Assembly: GCA_963844255.1 (NCBI GenBank)
Contig: CAWJNP010000008.1
Location: 1 to 64,000 of the forward strand
DNA length: 64,000 nt
Direction: 5' to 3'
Source: SZAS-79 sp963844255
GTDB lineage: Bacteria; Pseudomonadota; Gammaproteobacteria; Burkholderiales; SG8-39
Position 1 is the stretch's first letter; every line of letters begins with the position of its first letter. The notes under the pieces were generated by a model. The model did not search any database. It was not told the origin of the DNA and saw only the letters and a list, made by a program, of their open reading frames with translations. Below, piece after piece: positions 1 to 9,424 of this stretch. The position numbers and the translations under genes were made by a program.

Positions 1-162
1 CAGGATCTGACAAGTTTCTGGGCGACAGATGTAGCGACACCCCTGGCATGCGCGGGTCAGGGGATTTCGAGCCTTCGCTTGCAAGGTCGGAAATTTCCTG
101 CGCACAATATTCCGCATACTGGTCTTTCCGGATGATCCAGTGGATTTGGAGGAGCTTTCCTT

Positions 163-1077
163 ATGGTGCGGCTGGACTATGGTGTTCCTACTGACAAGGA
201 GGGGCTGCAGGTTCGCCTAGGGGTTGAGCGTGGATTCTTTCGCGACGAAGGTATCGACCTCAATGTGCGAATCATTTTCGGAGGCCCCGAGATTGCCGCT
301 GCGTATGACAGCGGGGCACTTATGGTTGGCGAGCTCGGCAGCCCGCCGGGAACGACAGCAATCGCGCGTGGTGCGCGCTTCAGGGTAATCGGAAGCGGGG
401 TGCGGCGACATGCCGTGCAGTACCTTGTGGCTGCGCCTGCAATAGGCGATTGGACGGACTTGCGCGGAAAGACCGCGGCCGCGCTCACCATAGGCAGTTG
501 CAGCTACTGGTTCATGCGCCTCGTGCTGCAGAAGAACGGCATCGACCCGGATCAGGATCTGAATCTGATCGGCCTGGGCTCCCGCTATCCCGAAGTGCTT
601 GAATTGTTTGCGTCGGGTGAACTGCAGGCCGCGGTGATATCCGAACCAAACGTCAGTATCGGTGAGGCGCGCGGCCTGTTCCGCGTACTGCAGGCGCTTA
701 CGGATCGTGAGTTCTGTCCGACCATGCAGTGGTCGATCGTGGTTGCGAATCAGCGCATGATCGCTGAAGAGCGTGAGTTGTTGCGGGCCGTGCTGCGCGC
801 GCTGCAGCGCAGTCATCAATATTGCTTCGATCATCTGGACGAGTGGGCTGCATTCGGCGCGCGGAGCTACGGAACCGATGGCGCCACCATGATGCAATCG
901 ATCGAGCGAGAGCTTCCCTACCTCTACGCCGACTGTGATCTGAAGCTTGAACATCTGCAACAGGCTATCGATTTGCAGCGCCGGTTGGGCGCAATCAACA
1001 TGCAGATAGAGGCAGCGGACATGTTTGTGCCGGGGATTTCCCCAGCTGCCATGGCCGATGCCGGAGTTCCATCGTAA
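163..1077 (+). CDS. NMT1/SsuA-like ABC substrate-binding protein, no signal peptide
   Basis: 304 residues. The sequence reads as a periplasmic-binding-protein fold of the NitT/TauT (NMT1/THI5-like) type: an early G-V-E-R-G-F-F-R-D-E-G-I-D-L stretch (ligand-binding lobe 1), a G-E-L-G-S-P-P-G segment near residue 57, and a W-T-D-L-R-G-K-T segment typical of lobe 2. The start at 163 is supported by GGAGGAG at 148-154, eight bases upstream. Unusually for the family there is no hydrophobic leader, so the protein either stays in the cytoplasm as a sensor-like binding domain or the true start is not recognised. No ABC permease or ATPase lies next to it. A Bug-type receptor follows on the same strand 19 bp later, so the two may be co-transcribed. 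The ligand cannot be read from the sequence. Confidence 0.72.
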   Translation: MVRLDYGVPTDKEGLQVRLGVERGFFRDEGIDLNVRIIFGGPEIAAAYDSGALMVGELGSPPGTTAIARGARFRVIGSGVRRHAVQYLVAAPAIGDWTDLRGKTAAALTIGSCSYWFMRLVLQKNGIDPDQDLNLIGLGSRYPEVLELFASGELQAAVISEPNVSIGEARGLFRVLQALTDREFCPTMQWSIVVANQRMIAEERELLRAVLRALQRSHQYCFDHLDEWAAFGARSYGTDGATMMQSIERELPYLYADCDLKLEHLQQAIDLQRRLGAINMQIEAADMFVPGISPAAMADAGVPS

Positions 1078-1096
1078 GTTCCCGTCAGGAGCCCGT

Positions 1097-2062
1097 ATGC
1101 CGATTCGCCGACTTGCTGTCCTGCTTGCCGCCCTGGCGGCCTCATTTGTCGTCCACGCGCAGACCGATCCATATCCTTCAAAGGTCATTCGAATCATCGT
1201 GCCTACGCAACCCGGGGCGAGTCCGGACATTCTGGCGCGTACCCTGGCGCATCATCTGTCTCCGCGCCTCGGCCAGCAGATCCTGATCATCAATCAGCCA
1301 GGAGGCGGGAGCAACATTGGTCATGCCGCGGCGGCCAAGGCGGCGCCCGACGGGTATACGTTGCTGGTCAGCAGCGACGCGTTGTCGATCAATGACACGC
1401 TGTTCCCGAATCTGCCGTTCAAGTCATCCGATTTTGTCGCGGTCAATCACGCGATTTCGTCACCGCAGATTCTGGTAGTCAATAAAGATCTTCCAGCCAA
1501 AGACGTGGCCGGTCTGATCGCCTACGCAAAAGCGAACCCCGGCAAGCTCAACTATGGCGCGCCGCAAACCGGGACGCTGGGTCATCTGACCGCCGAGCTG
1601 ATGCGGATGACCCAGAAGCTGGACATGGTCTACGTGCCATTCACAGGCGCACCTTCTGCGACCAAAGAACTGCTGGCAGGCAACATCCAGTTCTTCTGGG
1701 TGACGCTCCCGGCCGTCATAGGGCATGTCAAGCAAGGCGCAATGCGCGCCTTGGCGGTTTCCAGCGCAACGCGTGCAGGCGCCCTGCCTGACGTGCCGAC
1801 CATGCGCGAGCTGGGCTACGATGGCTATGACTTCGCGACTTGGCAGGGCGTGTTTCTGCCACCCGGCGGTTCTCCCGCGATAGCATCAAAGCTCAACGCT
1901 GAAATCAACGCGGTCTTGCAGATTCCGGAAGCAAAGACGACGCTTGCGAAGATAGGGTTCGATCCAGTCGGCGGCTCGCCGCAAGAATTCAGCAAGGCGG
2001 TGGCCGAAACGAGTCGGCGCTGGGGAAAGGTTGTGACGGATGCAAAGATCAGTACAAACTGA
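1097..2062 (+). CDS. Bug/TctC-family tripartite tricarboxylate transporter receptor
   Basis: 321 residues from the chosen ATG at 1097, which has AGGAG at 1087-1091; an in-frame ATG at 1025 would overlap the previous gene and lacks this site. Residues 1-24 form a signal peptide (M-P-I-R-R, then an Ala/Leu/Val core, cleavage after V-H-A-Q). The mature start P-Y-P-S-K-V-I-R-I-I-V-P and the G-G-S-N-I-G-H loop are hallmarks of Bug receptors, which bind carboxylates or other small organic molecules in the periplasm. No TctA/TctB membrane partners are nearby; orphan Bug receptors are very common in Burkholderiales. The CoA-transferase that follows on the other strand hints at organic-acid use, but the ligand is unknown. 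Confidence 0.88.
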   Translation: MPIRRLAVLLAALAASFVVHAQTDPYPSKVIRIIVPTQPGASPDILARTLAHHLSPRLGQQILIINQPGGGSNIGHAAAAKAAPDGYTLLVSSDALSINDTLFPNLPFKSSDFVAVNHAISSPQILVVNKDLPAKDVAGLIAYAKANPGKLNYGAPQTGTLGHLTAELMRMTQKLDMVYVPFTGAPSATKELLAGNIQFFWVTLPAVIGHVKQGAMRALAVSSATRAGALPDVPTMRELGYDGYDFATWQGVFLPPGGSPAIASKLNAEINAVLQIPEAKTTLAKIGFDPVGGSPQEFSKAVAETSRRWGKVVTDAKISTN

Positions 2063-2096
2063 CTCCTGACCCCGGCCACCCGAACGGCATTCGCGG

Positions 2097-3296
2097 TTAG
2101 ACGATGTGTGCGGCGCGCAATGCCGCAATTTCCGTAGCACCATAGCCGAACTCACCGAGCACTTCGTCGGTGTGCGCGCCCAGGGGCGGGGCCACCGTGT
2201 CGAGTTTTCCGCCGCCGTGGGCAAGCTGGAATCCGCTGCCCATGAAGCGCAGCGGACCGTAGGCGCTGTCGACCGTCTGCATCGCGCCGCGCGCGACGAT
2301 CTGCGGATGATCGATGATCTCCTCGACCCGCCAGATGCTCGAGCAGGGCGCGCCGGCCGCGTTGAGGCGGGTCTCCCAGTTCTTCGCGGTATCCGCGGCG
2401 AGGGCTTCCTCGATGATCGCGCGCAGCGCGGGCTCGTTCTCGTTCCGCAGGAACCAGTCGGCAAAGCGCGGATCCTCGAAGGTGTCGGCACGGCCCAGCG
2501 CCTCCATCAGGCAGCGGTACTGCTTGTCGTTGTTGACCGCGAGCAGCAGATGGCCTTCACCGGCCTTGAACAGGTTGGCGGTCGTGCGCCGGCTGACGGC
2601 CTGGTTGCCCGATTGCAGCTGGCGGTGGCCCGACACCGTGTAGTCGGCGACCTGCCCGGCCAGCAGCGCAAGCGTTGCCTCCAGCATCGAGACGTCGACG
2701 AACTGCCCTTCCCCGGTATGGGTGCGCTGGAAGAGCGCCGAGGAAATCGCGAACGCCGCGGTCATGCCGGTGAGGGTGTCGCAGACGGCAAATCCGGCGC
2801 GCGTCGGGCCGGTCTCGGGGTGGCCGGTGATCGCCATGATGCCGGACATCGCCTGGATCTTGCCGTCGTAGCCGGCCTCGAGCCGGTCGGGTCCGGTCTG
2901 GCCGATAGCCGCTGATCGAGCACCAGATCAGGCGCGGGTTGAGTCTCTGTCAGCACCTCGTAGCCGATGCCCAGCCGGTCCATCACGCCGGGGCGGAAAT
3001 TCTCCATCACCACGTCGGCGCTCGCGGCGAGGCGCTCGACGATTCCGAGCGCTTCGGGCTTCTGCAGGTCGAGCGTCAGGCTGCGCTTGTTGCCGTTGAC
3101 CGCCATCCAGCCCGAGGCCATGCCGCGCTCGGCCCATTCGCGCGACAGCGGCGTGCGGCGCATGTCCTCGCCTTCGCGACGCTCGACCTTGATCACGTCG
3201 GCGCCCGAGCAGGGCGAGCTGGTAGCTGGCATAACGGCCCGGCCAGCACCTGCGTGAAGTCGAGGATCTTACGCCCTCGAACGGTCGGGCGGACAT
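2097..3296 (-). CDS. CaiB/BaiF class III CoA-transferase, frameshifted
   Basis: The minus strand encodes a complete family III CoA-transferase (about 400 residues) but in several frames. It starts M-S-A-R-P-F-E-G-V at 3296. The expected I-L-D-F-T-Q-V-L-A-G-P is in another frame, then A-D-V-I-K-V-E-R-R-E-G-E-D, N-G-N-K-R-S-L-T-L-D and N-F-R-P-G-V-M-D-R-L-G in the next. The remainder from G-Y-D-G-K-I-Q-A-M-S-G to the C terminus is intact at 2097-2880. I can place five one-base indels: a missing base near 3270, and extra bases near 3234, 3205, 2937 and 2904. Enzymes of this family move CoA between carboxylic acids using an Asp formyl-type intermediate. Either a pseudogene or, more likely given the neighbouring genes, a sequence-quality problem. 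Confidence 0.85.
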
Positions 3297-3312
3297 GTTC
3301 GTGCACGCCCGT

Positions 3313-4259
3313 TCAGGCGGCGGCGCGATCGCGGAAGGTTGGCCGCGGCCGAGTTCCTTCTGCGGTCGAACTCGGCGCGGCGGCGCCCAGTTCCTCGGCG
3401 CCGATCTGCTCGAGGTTCAGGTAGTCGAGCTTCCAGAGGCCGTCCTCGCTCCAGCGCAGCGGCGACTGCATGCGTGGTCTGCGCGCGCGACCGCGGATTC
3501 GAGCAGGCGCAGCGCCAGTTCGAGCGTCAACGCCTGCGATGCCACGTCGTGCGGCTTGCCGGCGCCGTTGCCGAGCGGGAAATCGCTGAACAGGAAGCGC
3601 GGCACGGCGGCGTGCTCGACGATGTCCTTGGCGCAGCCCATCACGACGGTGGCGATGCCGTTGGCTTCCAGGTGGCGGGCGATCAGGCTGGCGGTCTGGT
3701 GGCAGACCGGGCAGTTCGGCACGATCACGGCGACATCGACCCCGTCGGCGCGGCAGCGCGCGAGGATCTCCGGCGCGTCGATGTCGATGGTGACGCGGTG
3801 GCTGCGATTGGTCGGTGCGCCGAAGAAGCGCGGCGCCGACCGCGCCGATGCGCCCGGCCGCGGCCGCGCGCAACAGCTGCGGCAGCGGAAACCAGGTGCC
3901 GCTGTCGGTCGCGGTGGTGTGCTTGCGGTCGTAGCCGATATGCGAGATGCGCAGGTCGTGCGTCTTCGACGTGTCGCCGTCATAGACCTGGTAGAACTTG
4001 GCGCTGCCGTTGTAGGCTGCGCCCGGGCCCTGGTCGCCCTTGTCGGGCTGGTAGGGCGCGGCGGTGGTGATCGAGGTGACGCGCGACTGCGCCAGCGGCT
4101 TCTTCAGCGGCAGTGAACGGCGCATCCGATGTAGTGCGCCCAGCGATAGGGCGTCGTGTAGCCGATCGCCTTGTAGTACTCGCGGGTGCGCAGCATGTAG
4201 GGGATCGCCGCGTCGTAGTCGGGCGCAAAGCCGAGGGCGGCATCGAGTTCGTTGTCCAT
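3313..4259 (-). CDS. GrdB/PrdB-like reductase selenoprotein B family protein (Cys form), frameshifted
   Basis: From ATG 4259 the product begins M-D-N-E-L-D-A-A-L-G-F-A-P-D-Y and continues through L-R-I-S-H-I-G-Y-D-R-K-H-T-T and D-S-G-T-W-F-P-L, then in another frame through V-P-N-C-P-V-C-H-Q-T and the G-C-A-K-D-I-V segment. This pattern matches the glycine/sarcosine/betaine/proline reductase selenoprotein B family as it occurs in proteobacteria. The position that would be selenocysteine in some homologues is a TGC cysteine here, giving a CPVC motif. Indels near 4128 (at least one), 3838 (extra G) and 3385 break the frame, so the C-terminal end is uncertain. It sits between a CoA-transferase and a symporter on the same strand. 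Substrate unknown; the family name is the safest statement. Confidence 0.6.
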
Positions 4260-4441
4260 GGCGGGGTCCTGAAAGTGGCAGGTGCGTCGTTCGTCCAGTA
4301 TATATCCGCGCCCGGTGTAGTCTTCGGGACGGAGCGAAACGTGAACAGGGGAATGCATGAACAGGCTCGAAGGAAGGACTGCACTGGTGACAGGCGCGGC
4401 ACGCTCGCCGGCGCCGTTTGCGAACCGGCGCGTAGAGTCGT

Positions 4442-5928
4442 TCAGTGGTGGCCGTGCTGCCCGGGCAGGTGTCCCGGGTGCGCGAGCGAAGCTTCGATCG
4501 ACTGTCCGTGGTTGCGGATGATCGTCGGTGCCAGCGTTCCGAGCACCATGCCGATGATCGAGGCAAAGAAACCGACCAGGTTCGGCGGCACCATCGCCTC
4601 GGCCGCGATGGTGTTCGCCGTGAGCCAGGTACCGACGCCCAGCACGATCGAAAACAGTGCGCCCTGGGTATTGGCGCGCTTCCAGTAGGCGCCCGCCAGC
4701 AGCGGCACGAAGGCGCCGGTCAGCGTGACGTTGTAGGCGTTCTGCACCATCTCGTACATCGTGCTGGTGCTGTTGACCGCGAACACCAGGGCGGCGGCCG
4801 AAAACGTGACCAGGATGATGCGCAGCGTCAGCAGCATCTGCCGGTCGCCCATGTGCGGCACGAAGGGACGCACCACGTTTTCGGTGAACAGCGCCGTCGG
4901 CGCGAGCAGGGCGCCGCTGGCGGTGGACAGGATCGCCGAGAGCAGCGCGCCGAAGAACATCACCTGCGCCCAGAGCGGCATCTTTCCCAGCACCAGATCG
5001 GGCAGGATTTTCTGGATCACGCGCGCGTCCTTGTCGGCGAACAGGGCGCCGAGCGAAGGGTCGGCCACCAGCGCCGCGTAGGCGATGTAGATCGGCACGA
5101 ACGCGAAACAGAAATAGATCAGCCCGCCGATGATGGTGCCGCGCACCGCGGTCTTCTCGTTCTTTGCGCTGGTCATGCGCTGGAATACGTCCTGCTGCGG
5201 GATCGAGCCGAAGGCGAAGGCGAAGAACGCGCCGGCCATGCCCCACCATGCGGCCGCGTCCATGCCGGCCGGGAACATCACGAGCTTGCCGTCTGCCGCC
5301 GCCTGCCGCAGCACCTTTTCCGCGCCCCCGGCGAGGTCGCCGACCAGGACCGCGACCAGCCTCAGGCCGATCAGGATCACCACCGTCTGGAAGAGGTCGG
5401 TGAAGGCCACCGACCACATGCCGCCGAAGATCGTATAGACGACGACCACGCCGGCGCCGAGCATGACGGCCTGGTTCAGTTCGAGCGCGCCGCCCGAGAG
5501 CGTGAAGATCACGAGGCCCAGCGCGGTCATCTGCGCGGAGGTCCAGCCCAGATAGCTCACCGTGATCGACAGGCTGGTCAGCACCTCCACCGGCTTGCCG
5601 TAGCGCTGCTTGTAGAAGTCGCCGATCGTGAGCAGGTTCATGCGGTAGAACAGGCGTGCGAACAGCAGCGCGGCCAGCACCAGGCACAGCGAAGCGCCGA
5701 ACGGGATCGCCCGGGATGCCGTGCAGGCCGTCCTTGGCGAAGGTGGCCGATACCGACAACACCGTTTCGGCGCCGAACCAGGTCGCGAACACGGTGGCGA
5801 CGTTCATGTACAGCGGCAGGCTGCGGCCGGCGATCAGGTAGTCGGTCGAATTCTTGACGCGGCGCGCGGCGATGAAGGCCGATGGCGATGGTCAGCGCGA
5901 GGTACAGGGCGACGAAGGTGATCAGCAT
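4442..5928 (-). CDS. Sodium:solute symporter (SSS family), frameshifted near its N terminus
   Basis: About 495 residues if repaired. It starts M-L-I-T-F-V-A-L-Y-L-A-L-T-I-A-I-G-L at 5928, shifts near 5878 into a frame reading M-N-V-A-T-V-F-A-T-W-F-G-A-E-T-V-L-S (the conserved SSS segment), and shifts again near 5707 (extra C) into the long intact frame 4442-5680. That part contains many transmembrane segments, including the S-V-A-F-T-D-L-F-Q-T-V-V-I-L region around the conserved SSS signature. The C terminus is His-rich (G-Q-H-G-H-H). Family members import organic acids, sugars, amino acids or urea with Na+. Sharing strand and context with the GrdB-like gene and the CoA-transferase suggests uptake of a carboxylate or amine substrate, which is inference. 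Confidence 0.86.
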
Positions 5929-6353
5929 GGCGTCGTATATTACCGAAAGGCCGGTGCGCAATCGACTCGGTCGTTGGCCCGGCGGCGGTATCCGACAGCA
6001 AAATGGTGGACCGAAGGGGATCCGACTGGAGCCGGCATGAAACTCTATTCGGCACGCTCCCGGTGCGGGAACTGGAAGACGGCTCCCACCTGATCGAATC
6101 GCTGGCCATAGTCGAGGCCGATCTTTTTGGAGAGCGCCGGACCTTCGCGCCTGGGAACGCGCTACCGCGCGAGAAAGGCTGCAACCGAAGTCCTGAAGTG
6201 GTAGCGATTCCCTGGAGCTTGCGATTGGCGTAGCCTGAACACTTGGCATTTGCGATCGGAAATATCCGGTCGCCAGCTTTCGAGGGACGCGTGAAAGCAC
6301 ATCGCCGCGCGCGGCTCGACAATGCCATCCCCTCATCACCGGGGGTTCGTGCA
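5929..6353 (+). other. Intergenic region with no supported gene
   Basis: About 425 bases between the divergent symporter and response-regulator genes. Short open frames exist on both strands but none has a ribosome-binding site, recognisable motif or codon pattern like the neighbours. It should hold the promoters for both directions; I cannot point to a clear -35/-10 pair. Because the surrounding DNA is full of indels, a broken small gene here cannot be excluded. Confidence 0.4.
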
Positions 6354-7031
6354 ATGCGCAAGGCCTCCGCGATTCCAGGAAGACGGCCGACGATTTCCGT
6401 GCTGCTGGTGGACGACCACCCCGTCGTTCGCGAGGGCCTGCGCGCAGTGCTCGAACGGCAGCAGGGAATCCGCGTGGTCGGCACGGCGGCCAGCGGGAAT
6501 GCGGCGATCGAGCAGGCTGCGCGGCTCAAACCCCGACGTCGATCGTGCATGGATATTTCGATGCCGGGCATCAACGGCATCGAGACCGCGCCGATTCGTT
6601 CGCCTGGGCGCGCCGGAGGCGGCGGTGCTCGTGCTGTCGATGCATGCGTCGCCCGCCGTCGTGCGCCGCGCCGTCGAGGCCGGTGCGCGCGGTTACGTTC
6701 GAAGGACGCGAAGTCGACGGAAATATTCCAGGCCGATTCGCGCCGTCTGGCCGGTGGCGGCGTTACTTCGATGGGCGGCTTGCGAAGTTCGGGCCGATCT
6801 GCGGCTGCCTCCGCCGTGAGCCCGTCTGGCGGACGCGCTCACGGCAACGGGAACGAACATCCTGAGACTGGTTGCGGAGGGGAACTCGAATCCGCAAGTC
6901 GCCGCCTGATCGGCCTGTCGCCGCGCACGGTGGAAACCTACCGGCTGCGGCTGATGAAGAAACTCGACCTCGACAATCTTCCCGCGCTGGTCCGTTACGC
7001 GATCCGGCACGGCATCGTCGGCCTCGAATAG
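6354..7031 (+). CDS. NarL/FixJ-type response regulator (REC-LuxR HTH), frameshifted
   Basis: The receiver domain opens with I-S-V-L-L-V-D-D-H-P-V-V-R-E-G-L (acidic pair D-D) and continues with M-D-I-S-M-P-G-I-N-G-I-E, where the first D is the expected phosphorylation site. The middle (A-A-V-L-V-L-S-M-H-A-S-P and E-A-G-A-R-G-Y-V) is in a second frame. The C terminus (I-G-L-S-P-R-T-V-E-T-Y-R-L-R-L-M-K-K-L) is a typical LuxR-family recognition helix region. At least four one-base indels occur, near 6536, 6592, 6705 and between 6800 and 6890. The ATG at 6354 is the most plausible start but has no strong Shine-Dalgarno site. It precedes a PAS histidine kinase on the same strand, its likely partner. 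Confidence 0.8.
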   Translation: MRKASAIPGRRPTISVLLVDDHPVVREGLRAVLERQQGIRVVGTAASGNAAIEQAARLKPRRRSCMDISMPGINGIETAPIRSPGRAGGGGARAVDACVARRRAPRRRGRCARLRSKDAKSTEIFQADSRRLAGGGVTSMGGLRSSGRSAAASAVSPSGGRAHGNGNEHPETGCGGELESASRRLIGLSPRTVETYRLRLMKKLDLDNLPALVRYAIRHGIVGLE

Positions 7032-7157
7032 GTCCTTCGGACTTAGGGACCGAATCGGGGATTTACGATAGACGTTCCTGTGTCCGGCATTCTAGACATT
7101 TATCGTCTGACGGGTCGATGCTTTATCCTGGTGTCCGGGATCGTGAGGCGGAGACGA

Positions 7158-9016
7158 ATGGACACGGATATCGAAAAGCTGCTTGTGCAGGAATCGCCGG
7201 ACGCGATCATCGCGACCTCCGGGGACGGGACCGTACTGTTCTGGAACCGCGCGGCGGAGATCAATTTTCGGCTACACGCAGCGCCGAAGCCCTGGGCCGA
7301 ACTCTGCAGGCGCTGATCGTCCCGGTGGATCTGGTCGACGAGGAGCAAGGAACCACCTGCGCCAGACCATCGAGGCGGGCAGACGACCTCCTACGAATCG
7401 ATGCGCAGGACCAGGAACGGTTCGCTGGTCTACATCGACGGGTCGCGGCGGGCCGTACGCGAGGAGGACGGCTCGCTGCGCTTCGTCATCTCGGTAAAGA
7501 AGGACGTGACCGCGCTCAAGGTCAGCGCGGCACGCGCGGCTGATGGAAGCCAAGTACGGCGAACTGATCGAATCGACCCCCGACGGCATCGTGATGGTCA
7601 ACCCGCACGGGGCGGATCGTGCTCGCCAATTCGCACGCCGAAAAAATGTTCGGCTACGAGCGCGACGCGATGCGCGCCCTGCCGGTCGAGGTACTGCTGC
7701 CCGCGCGCGCTACCGGAACGCGCACATCGGGCATCGTTCGGGCTTCTTCTCCCAGCCGCGGGTGCGCACCATGGGGGCCGGACTGGACCTGTACGGGCTT
7801 CGAACGGACGGCACGGAGTTCCCGGTCGAGATCAGCCTGAGCCCGCTGGATCACCGATGAAGGCACGCTGGTGATGAGCGCGATCCGCGACGTCAGCGCG
7901 AGCAAGCGCGCCGACCAGAAATTCCGCGGCCTGCTCGAGTCGGCGCCCGGACGCGATCATCATCGTCACCCGCGAGGGACGCATTTCCCTGGTCAACTCG
8001 CAGACCGAGAAACTGTTCGGCTACGCGCGCGGCGAGATGCTCGGGCAGAAGATCGAGATGCTGCTGCCCGAGCGCTTTCGCGACAAGCACCCGGAGCATC
8101 GCGACGGATTCTTCGCCGATCCCAAGGTCGCGCCCGATGGGGGTCGGGCTGGAACTCTACGGCCGGCGCAAGGACGGCCATGAGTTTCCGATCGAGATCA
8201 GCCTGAGCCCGCTCGAAACCGAAGAGGGAACGCTGGTGTCGAGCGCGATCCGCGACATCACGGAGCGAAAGCGCTTCGAGACGGCCCTGCACGAAAAGAA
8301 CCTCGAGCTGGAGCGCGCGAACCGGGCCAAGGACCGGTTCCTCGCGACCATGAGCCACGAGCTGCGCACCCCGCTGAACGCGATCATCGGGTTCACCGGC
8401 ACCCTGCTGATGAAGCTGCCCGGCCCGCTGAACGATGACCAGGAAACGCAGCTGCGCACCGTTCAGGCGAGCTCCCGGCATCTGCTGTCGCTGATCAACG
8501 ACTTGCTTGATCTTGCGAAGATCGAAGCGGACAAGTTTGAGCTCGAGACCCGAGGCAGTGCCCTGCGATCAGCTCCTGACCGACGTGGTCACCTCGCTGC
8601 GGCCGCTGGCGGAGCGCAAGGGCCTCGCGCTCGAGCTCGACCTGGCGCAGGAGAAGCTGCGCGCGCGCACGGACCGGCGCGCGTTCAGGCAGATCCTCCT
8701 GAATCTCGTCAACAACGCGATCGCGTTCACGCAACACGGGCGGGGTGCGCGTCACGCTCGCCCGCGCCGGAGGCGACACGCGGCACGATTTCGGTGCGCG
8801 TGACGGACACCGGGATCGGCATCCGCGCCGAGGATCAGTCACGCCTGTTCGAGCCTTTCACCGCAGATCGAAGCGCGCGGGCAGCCTCCTCGGGAGGGTA
8901 CCGGCCTCGGCCTGCACCTCAGCCGCAAGCTGGCCGAGGCGCTTGGCGGGCGCATCGACCTCGAAAGCGCGTACGGCAGGGGCAGCACGTTCACGCTCGT
9001 GTTGCCGGAGGGCTGA
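7158..9016 (+). CDS. Multi-PAS sensor histidine kinase, frameshifted
   Basis: Starts M-D-T-D-I-E-K-L-L-V-Q-E-S-P-D-A-I-I-A at 7158. Three PAS repeats follow at about 7170-7540, 7545-7905 and 7915-8275, each with the S-P/A-P-D-A-I-I start and the F-P-V/I-E-I-S-L-S-P-L end. A HisKA domain carries M-S-H-E-L-R-T-P-L-N-A-I-I with the phospho-acceptor His near 8352, and a HATPase domain carries L-L-N-L-V-N-N-A-I-A-F-T (N box) and D-T-G-I-G-I (G1). The end L-V-L-P-E-G-stop is at 9016. At least six one-base indels break the frame, including near 7262, 7540, 7612, 7945, 8130, 8557 and 8750. No transmembrane segment is visible, so it is probably a cytoplasmic sensor. The next gene starts 3 bp later. 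Confidence 0.83.
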
Positions 9017-9019
9017 ACC

Positions 9020-9413
9020 ATGACCGCCCGAATACTGGTGGTGGAAGACAATCGCGGCCAACCTGGCGCTGGTCGACTACCTGCTCAAGTCGGCCGGGCA
9101 CGCACGTCCTGCACGCCGTCGACGGGGGCGAGGGCGTGCGCACGGCGAAGGCGAACTGAAGCCCGACCTCATCCTCTGCGACCTGCAGATGCCGGTGCAC
9201 GACGGCTACGAAGTCCTGCGGCAGCGTGCGCGAGGCGCCGCGGACCCGGACGATCCCGGTGGTGGCGATCACCGCATTCTCGGCGCCCGGCGATGAGATC
9301 CGGGTCCGCGACGCGGGCTTCGACGGCTACCTGTCCAAGCCGATCAGCCCGAAACGTTCGTCGCGCAGATCGAGGCATACCTTCCGCCGGCCCTGCGCCG
9401 CGGCGCGACCTGA
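9020..9413 (+). CDS. Stand-alone receiver-domain (CheY-like) protein, frameshifted
   Basis: Begins M-T-A-R-I-L-V-V-E-D-N at 9020, four bases after the kinase stop. A second frame supplies K-P-D-L-I-L-C-D-L-Q-M-P-V-H-D-G-Y-E-V (phospho-acceptor D), and a third supplies T-I-P-V-V-A-I-T-A-F-S-A-P-G-D and the G-Y-L-S-K-P-I-S segment with the conserved Lys. No output domain is attached, so it would pass phosphate on or act by protein contact. Short, tightly packed neighbours indicate an operon with the kinase upstream and the GGDEF-EAL protein downstream. At least four one-base indels are present (near 9056, 9102, 9158 and 9350). Confidence 0.78.
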
Positions 9414-9424
9414 GCGGAGGACGG

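Noticed and set aside
4445..5857. Plus-strand open frame opposite the symporter gene
   Set aside because: His/Arg/Glu-rich low-quality translation; the minus strand encodes clear SSS-family motifs.
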